A stretch of DNA of 24,046 nucleotides, taken from positions 1 through 24,046 of the forward strand of contig CAAEKI010000079.1 in NCBI GenBank assembly GCA_900756495.1. The letters are read 5' to 3'. Both the position numbers and the translations under genes were made by a program. Shown in pieces: positions 24,009-24,046 of this stretch (position 1 is its first letter; every line of letters starts with the position of its first letter). Source of the DNA: an uncultured Oscillospiraceae bacterium. GTDB taxonomy: Bacteria > Bacillota > Clostridia > Oscillospirales > Oscillospiraceae. The notes beneath the pieces were generated by a model. The model was given only the letters and a program-made list of their open reading frames with translations, was not told where the DNA came from and searched no databases.

Positions 24009-24046
24009 AAGGAAACGGCGGAAAAGCCGGAGCGGCGCAGCTTATG

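Noticed and set aside
24009..24046. Start of a further gene at the right edge (ATG at 24044)
   Set aside because: Only one codon is visible and the upstream sequence has no well-placed ribosome site.

Overview
The window looks like a chromosomal segment from an anaerobic Clostridia-type Firmicute. The grounds are strong GGAGG ribosome sites, several TTG and GTG starts, lipoproteins with LAAC or LSAC lipoboxes, rho-independent terminators, and 4Fe-4S hydro-lyases beside Dpp-type ABC and TRAP importers. A gut Oscillospiraceae-like source is a guess from general sequence flavour, not a demonstrated assignment. I see no rRNA, tRNA, CRISPR, insertion sequence or phage gene.

Unit 1 (left edge to about 12.8 kb, + strand) is one long catabolic-looking operon. 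It starts with the 3' end of an isopropylmalate-isomerase (IPMI)/homoaconitase-type large subunit and its small subunit. A second complete large/small pair follows, then an isocitrate/isopropylmalate-type dehydrogenase, an MmgE/PrpD-family protein, a complete five-gene Dpp/Opp-type ABC importer and an FAD-dependent oxidoreductase. A long hairpin sits between the binding protein and the permeases, and another follows the last gene. The likely theme is import of a small carboxylated compound, followed by dehydration/hydration and oxidative decarboxylation of the resulting 2-hydroxyacid.

Unit 2 (12.9-16.47 kb, + strand) holds a MATE-family exporter, an Old Yellow Enzyme-type reductase that ends just after a four-cysteine cluster motif, and a D-2-hydroxyacid dehydrogenase. 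It closes with a strong terminator.

Unit 3 (16.6 kb to right edge) is a LysR regulator on the - strand, divergent from an operon encoding a second FAD-dependent oxidoreductase, a complete DctP-DctQ-DctM TRAP importer and both subunits of an aconitase X (AcnX) enzyme. The shared intergenic region carries a good promoter in each direction. An interrupted dyad with LysR-box geometry sits about 63 bases upstream of the predicted + strand transcription start.

The most notable feature is the concentration of aconitase-superfamily enzymes: two IPMI-type systems and one AcnX within 24 kb, each unit pairing hydro-lyase, importer and FAD oxidoreductase. Substrates cannot be read from the sequence. Carboxylic acids such as substituted malates, tricarboxylates or hydroxy-amino acids are plausible inferences only.
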